A stretch of 64,000 bases of DNA, from NCBI GenBank assembly GCA_023213395.1, contig CM041465.1, forward strand, positions 67,587,741 through 67,651,740, given 5' to 3'. The notes beneath the pieces are model-generated. The model did no database searches, was not told the origin of the DNA, and worked only from the letters and a program-made list of their open reading frames with translations. This DNA is from Cycas panzhihuaensis. Its lineage: Eukaryota > Cycadophyta. Positions 58,801-64,000 of this stretch are shown piece by piece. Made by a program: the position numbers and the translations under genes. The first letter of the stretch is position 1. Each line of letters starts with the position of its first letter.

Positions 58801-59188
58801 CCAAGTCTCAGCTTGTCATGTAGATCACTTTGCGATCCATTGCACCTTCGAAAGTTGGCCGCTAATAAGGGTAAACTATGGTGACTATTAGGTTTACTCA
58901 TTTACCCTTTTACCTGACTTCCTTATGTACATCTCTTTACATTTTCACGATGGGGGCAGCCCCCTCATCCTTCTTAGCTTCCAGTCGATTCCTGAGTGGT
59001 ACATAGGCAGCCCCTATATCGTCTCCATCCCTATCCTCATATCCACGCATTCTACCATGACACTTACCAACACCCTTGACTCCCGTTACGATCATGTATT
59101 ATATGTATACATATACATGTGCTACTGATAGTTTTATTGCCAGCATTCGCCATTGCATCGTGCTTCTGAGTAGTGAGCCTCTATTTCC
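58801..59188 (+). other. Open tail after aRNH
   Basis: A frame stays open at 58925-59128 (DFLMYISLHFHDGG and onward). It may be the C-terminal tail of the aRNH ORF or chance. No motif. Confidence 0.35.
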
Positions 59189-59198
59189 AAGGGGGCAG
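59189..59198 (+). other. Polypurine tract of the complete Tat element
   Basis: AAGGGGGCAG directly before TGTTTCTTGG of the 3' LTR. Confidence 0.85.
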
Positions 59199-61957
59199 TG
59201 TTTCTTGGCTACCAGGAATAGATGCAGACAGGTCAACTCAAGTAGACTCAGGTATGCTTCTTCCTTTTCACTCGTACTATTTCTTTAGAAAGGTTAGAAT
59301 AAGTATTGCCTCATTACATGACTGCTTGCTTCATTTGTATGATCAATCTGCATTTGTTGCCTAGTCATGTTACTTGTCATATTGTGAGCCTATGACGACC
59401 TAGTGAGACCTACCTTTCTACAAGGTAGGCATCCCCATGGCACTCTACGACCCTCTGCATTGTCTCCACACCACCTCGAGCTTCATTTGATTTGTATGAC
59501 TCATTCATGCCTTGATTTGGAGCTCCTAGCACCTCATCTCCTAGACCTTTAGCCATTGATGCTCTTCTTGCCTTTGTCCACATGCATTCTGGATTGTCTC
59601 AGCCACCTAGACAGGAAGGACAGCCCCTCCCAAGCCTACCACATCACCTCCCAAGGCTCCCAGAACCCAGATTTTTGCCATTCTGGCTTTCTAGTCCCAC
59701 AATATTGTAAACTTAGCGGTACCGTGAAGTTTATCGCGGTGTGACTACTGTCAGTTATTTTTTAAAATTGTCGTGGTAATTTTCACATTTCCTACAGATT
59801 CGCCATATGGCTGCACGTCCACCTCAACCTTATTCACACCCTATTCACTCATTTAGGGTTGGGATGGGTATAAATCTCAAAACCCTCATCATTTTACCAC
59901 TCTTAGATCATTTTTGGCTCTTCAACACAACTTCTTCCTGTTGTAATTTCTATTGCTCCTCTCTTCCTTCTACAGGTGCATTTGCAGGCCTGCGCTTCCT
60001 GTAACTCCAAGCTAGGATCTTCCTGCAATAACCTTCTTCTACAGTGAGAAGCTTCCCTCTAGGCATATCAAGCAAGTTTTTGGTCTTGTTCTTCTCCAAC
60101 TCACCTAGCAAGTGTCACTTTCAGCTATCTCTTGGGATATCTCTTGCAAAACCATTGGAGGAGTCCTCTTTTCTGCTAGTTGTAGGGGTAGACCTGCCCT
60201 ATATCATCCCATCAGGTCCTCCAAACCTATTTCTCAAGATTTGTGGTATGTTATCTCTATGTTAGACCCATTTCTTGACTCGTTTGCTTGCTTTCTTTAG
60301 GTTTAATTGTAGCAAAGCTTATTTTTATTGAGTTTAGCTTGTTGCTTCTGGGTTTTCACCTCCCCTCTGCTACTTCTCCTTAAGGGAGTAGTAGGAGAAG
60401 AACTGCAAAGGTTGGGTGAAGAGAGCAAGGCGGGGCAGCCCCCCACTTAGTCTTACTCTCCAAGGGCAATCCCCTTCCTACCTTTTCTTCTCTTGCTCCA
60501 TGCTCCTCTTAGCTTAATTAGGAGTTTGTGAGCCTTAGGCCTGCAGTGGATTATCAGTGTATGCAGCCCCTTGCTACGCTAATTCTAGGCTTGCACGCCT
60601 CTTATTTAGACCCATGTAGCGTCCCTAGTATTATTGGGTATCCCTTAAAAACATTGGTAAGGGTTTGTGCACCGGATTACTATCCATAGCAACTCTGCAC
60701 CTTGGACATTTCCCCAATGCTTTATCACTTTTATCCTTGTATTTCTTAGCTGTCATTAATTATCTTTTACCCTCATCTTGTTGTGCTAAAGAGTTGTGTG
60801 GAGAACCTAGTGGAGGGTTAGCCATCCTGAGGCTTCCCTTCACTCTATCTTGCTTGATGTACATGCTTGCTTGAGAGAGGATCTTGGAGCTTTTTATAGC
60901 AGTTATTTTCCTAACATTTTAACACATACATTACACATATACTTGCATATATATAGTTTTTCTTTTGTAGCCCCTTCCTAAAAGGGATAAGCCCTTATAT
61001 GTGTAGGTTGGTGTGGTGCTTTCTCGCAAAGGTATAAAGCATCTGGATCTGGGTAAGATCTATTGTCTTTTCCCTTTGCTTTTGCTTTCTTTCATTCCGC
61101 TTTCTTTTCACAAAGGGGAAGGTAAGTAAGCCCCCATCGTTCACATCAAACTTGGTTACACATCCATCGATTGGTGTAAGGGCGTGCGTTGCATGTGGGT
61201 GAGGTCTCCCATCAGTCATTACACCTCCCGAGTATGCACATCATCCTTTTGACCCCCCCTATTTCCCTTTTCACTTTTATTTGGAATCTGTGTTCTAGCT
61301 AAGTAGATCATATAAAAGTAAAAAGGTGAATGGTATTGTCTATTTGCACTTGTATGCTTGCATGTCATATGCTTAACTCATATAGGAAAAGGATGTTATA
61401 GGAAACCCACTCTTACCCTTCCTTTTCCTACTAAACCTAACATACCCTTTTAGTTCATTGCATTAGGTATCGCTTACTTGCATGTGTAAGACTTGCCCCC
61501 TTTTCCTTTTCCATTTGTTTCTTGAATCGTTCAAGGAAAATTTGGCTTAAGCATCTCTCTCTCTCTCCTCTTGGTCCTATTTACTTGTCAAATAACCAAG
61601 AGAAACCCAGTTATATTGTAGGCTTTCGCTTACCTTATCCACGTCTGTTTCCCTCCATCATAGGGAAACCTTTGAGGATTCCTCTTCTCCTTTTTCGGCC
61701 ATCCAAGGGTGGCAGGATCTTCCTCTCGAGTCTATCCAGGCTACCCCCCCCTTTGTATGCTCTCTCTCTCTTTCCCGGATTGAGAGCCACTTCAAGGTAG
61801 TTGGGTATCATCTACAAGTCCCGAACTCACGCTCCGACGCATGGGGTGCCTTGCATGGTACTTTCTTTACTTATAGTTTTCGCCCACACCTTCAATATCA
61901 TCATTGACCATCATTACTCCTATTGAGCATAGTGATTATCACGTAGATGCGCATCCA
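59199..61957 (+). repeat. 3' LTR of the complete Tat element
   Basis: 2759 bp, TGTTTCTTGGC to GCGCATCCA, collinear with 45185-47951, with small indels. Confidence 0.9.
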
Positions 61958-61962
61958 ATATC

Positions 61963-62491
61963 CACTTGAAGAATGAAACCAATTATATGAAGTACCCATT
62001 GAGTAAGGGTATCCTAAGAAAACCTCTTGATTTATTACTACCACTTCCCTACCTATCTCTTCATTTATTCAAGGAGAGACTCTTGTCTTTCAAGTACGTT
62101 TATTCTAGGAGAGATATTTCAAGTCACTCACCTAAAGGAATCTTATTTCTTCCCTTGCTCCTATTTCCCATCATGTTGATCCATCAACTTCAATACTTAA
62201 ACCAACTCCTTCATATTCAGGAAAGCCTGTTTCTATATAATATGCTTCTATTCCTTCCCAAGCTCATCCATAAGTTCTTACACATATGATTGTTCCTTAA
62301 TGAGTTAGGGTTGTCCTTCCTTCTAGACTAAATAATCCTATTCCATCATTTAATCCTACTTTTAACCTTTAAACTACTCATCCTAGGGTTACTTTTACTC
62401 AATTCTAGTCCACTCTAATAGCTTATCCTTCTTTGTTATCTTATGTTCATAGGTCATTTTCTTAATATATCACTATTTATAATCTTAATCC
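61963..62491 (+). pseudogene. Possible fragment of an AT-rich Tat-type gag
   Basis: One broken plus-strand frame is Ser/Pro/Thr-rich (DPSTSILKPTPSYSGKPVSI near 62170-62230), similar in style to the N-terminal gag region at 48600-48980. No conserved gag motif was found. Low certainty. Confidence 0.25.
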
Positions 62492-62773
62492 TATTAAGCT
62501 TAATATTCGTTATGTACACAAAGGACCATGAGACTTCGTGAGTTGACTATAGCCAACATATATCAAGGTAAGTTTTATTTTATTTATGTCTTATTATTAT
62601 TTTAATTTCAAATTAGGTCAATTGAGGTAGGCTCTTGCCCACCTCCCAAACTATTAAAATTAAGGTTAAAATACCCCGATGTTCATCAACACCACCTCAA
62701 ATATAAATTTATTAACTATTTTTTAATATGGGTTGAATAATTTGCCTACTCTACTTTGTCTTCAAATCTCTCA
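62492..62773 (+). repeat. Gag-only-family LTR, plus strand
   Basis: 282 bp; it aligns with the reverse complement of 40230-40529, including GATGTTCATCAACACCACCT near 62680. It starts TATTAAGCTTAATATTC and ends AATCTCTCA. Followed by a primer site. It is a 5' LTR whose element would run off the right edge. Confidence 0.7.
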
Positions 62774-62774
62774 T

Positions 62775-62790
62775 TTGGTATCAAAGTAGG
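62775..62790 (+). other. Primer-binding site next to the plus-strand LTR
   Basis: TTGGTATCAAAGTAGG, close to TGGTATCAGAGC. Confidence 0.7.
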
Positions 62791-63573
62791 TGATTATGGT
62801 CATCTTTAAGTAGATATTCATCTCCTATTGCATGTGGGCACATGTATATTTCTTAGCTAAGGATGAGGAGGGCATTATGAGCCAGTTCATGTTAGTAATT
62901 TGAATGTCTCAAGTTGACATAGGTTTGTTTGTGAACCTATTTATGGAAATGAAAATGTACTAATTTATTTTATTCTATTATCCCTTAAATACATTAGTTG
63001 TCATTTTGAGAGGATCGTGTGAAGCTCCCAGCATCTCCTTGAAGGTCTTACACCCTCTATATATAAAGTTCCTAGTAGGAGTGCTCTCTTCCTATGTTTA
63101 CTATTGGTGTGACCCTCTACTGACATAAACTTTATGCATTAGTGGTGGTGACTTCCTCTCTAAAATTAGCCTTTTGTAACCTATGTTATTGTTTAGTTCC
63201 TTCTATGGCCTCTTCTTATGTAACTTGTGTGCTATACCCATACTCTATAACTCCTCTCTCTGTAGCTCTTCTAACATTTCTCATAGGTGACTCTATTTCT
63301 TATGTGACTCAACTTCTCTATGTCTCTTTGGATATTGCACCCTTGCCACCTTTTTAGAGCTTAGACGAACCTACTGCAATCTCTGTGTGGCCCAAATCTG
63401 GTGTCCTTCATTCTATGGTAGTCTCTATCTAGATGTCGAAGCAAATCAATATCATTTAGATTGATCTATATTACTATTCAAGGGGCAGAAATGACATGGA
63501 GTTGGCAATGCAGTATCTTCATGTAAAAGCATGTTTATGTAGGTAGTATTCTCTTTTTTCTTATTTATTTTCT
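62791..63573 (+). other. Probable leader, no gene
   Basis: AT-rich with a few short open frames. No recognised domain. In this family the gag lies far downstream, outside the window. Confidence 0.4.

Positions 63574-64000
<427 letters not shown>

Larger units (their letters stand above)
45185..61957 (+). mobile_element. Complete Tat-type Ty3/gypsy element with aRNH and antisense gene
   Basis: 16.8 kb with LTRs of 2767 bp (45185-47951) and 2759 bp (59199-61957), and target duplications GTATC/ATATC (four of five equal). The primer site is at 47953-47970 and the polypurine tract at 59189-59198. Order: gag, protease, RT, truncated RNase H, integrase, antisense plant-mobile-domain gene, aRNH. GC content and reading frames are clearly better than in the two related copies at 20-44 kb. 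LTR differences in stretches I compared are about 5-10%. Stops and frameshifts remain, so it is not expected to be autonomous. Confidence 0.92.

Overview
This window is plant nuclear DNA made almost entirely of nested, decayed LTR retrotransposons. The plant assignment rests on these features: Ty1/copia and Ty3/gypsy pol domains typical of plants, a chromodomain element, Tat-type elements with a second RNase H and a plant-mobile-domain gene, and initiator-Met primer sites. I found no host gene, rRNA, tRNA or organellar insert. Most of the window is very AT-rich; 45.2-62.0 kb is visibly richer in GC. The species cannot be named from this sequence; a large, repeat-rich seed-plant genome fits.

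Layout. (1) 270-14122: a complete minus-strand Ty1/copia element with 374-bp LTRs and a perfect AATGT target duplication. A complete plus-strand Ty3/gypsy chromovirus (5112-11576, 346-bp LTRs, chromodomain) sits inside its gag. (2) The DNA around it (1-264 and 14128-17390) belongs to a minus-strand family that carries only gag. One LTR at 16106-16429 has a primer site on one side and a polypurine tract plus gag on the other. (3) 17.4-19.9 kb has little that can be read, apart from a probable copia LTR at 19474-19743. (4) 19.9-44.4 kb holds two AT-rich copies of one Tat-type Ty3/gypsy family in tandem. The first lacks its 5' end, and the second starts inside integrase. Two later insertions hit the second copy: a solo LTR (35929-36576) and a full gag-only element (40230-44168). 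The first copy preserves both empty sites. (5) 45185-61957 is a complete, less decayed 16.8-kb Tat-type element with about 2.76-kb LTRs. (6) The right edge has another gag-only-family LTR on the plus strand (62492-62773) and a long AT/GT/AC microsatellite.

The most interesting system is the Tat family. Besides gag-pol, each of the three copies carries an additional RNase H (aRNH) after integrase. Each also carries an oppositely directed gene whose predicted protein has a plant-mobile-domain-like motif block and, in the best copy, a C-terminal coiled coil. In that copy the antisense gene has two plausible introns, and a TATA box lies at the matching place in all three copies. The order of aRNH and the antisense gene differs between the GC-rich element and the two AT-rich copies. 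All coding regions here contain stops or frameshifts and are annotated as pseudogenes.
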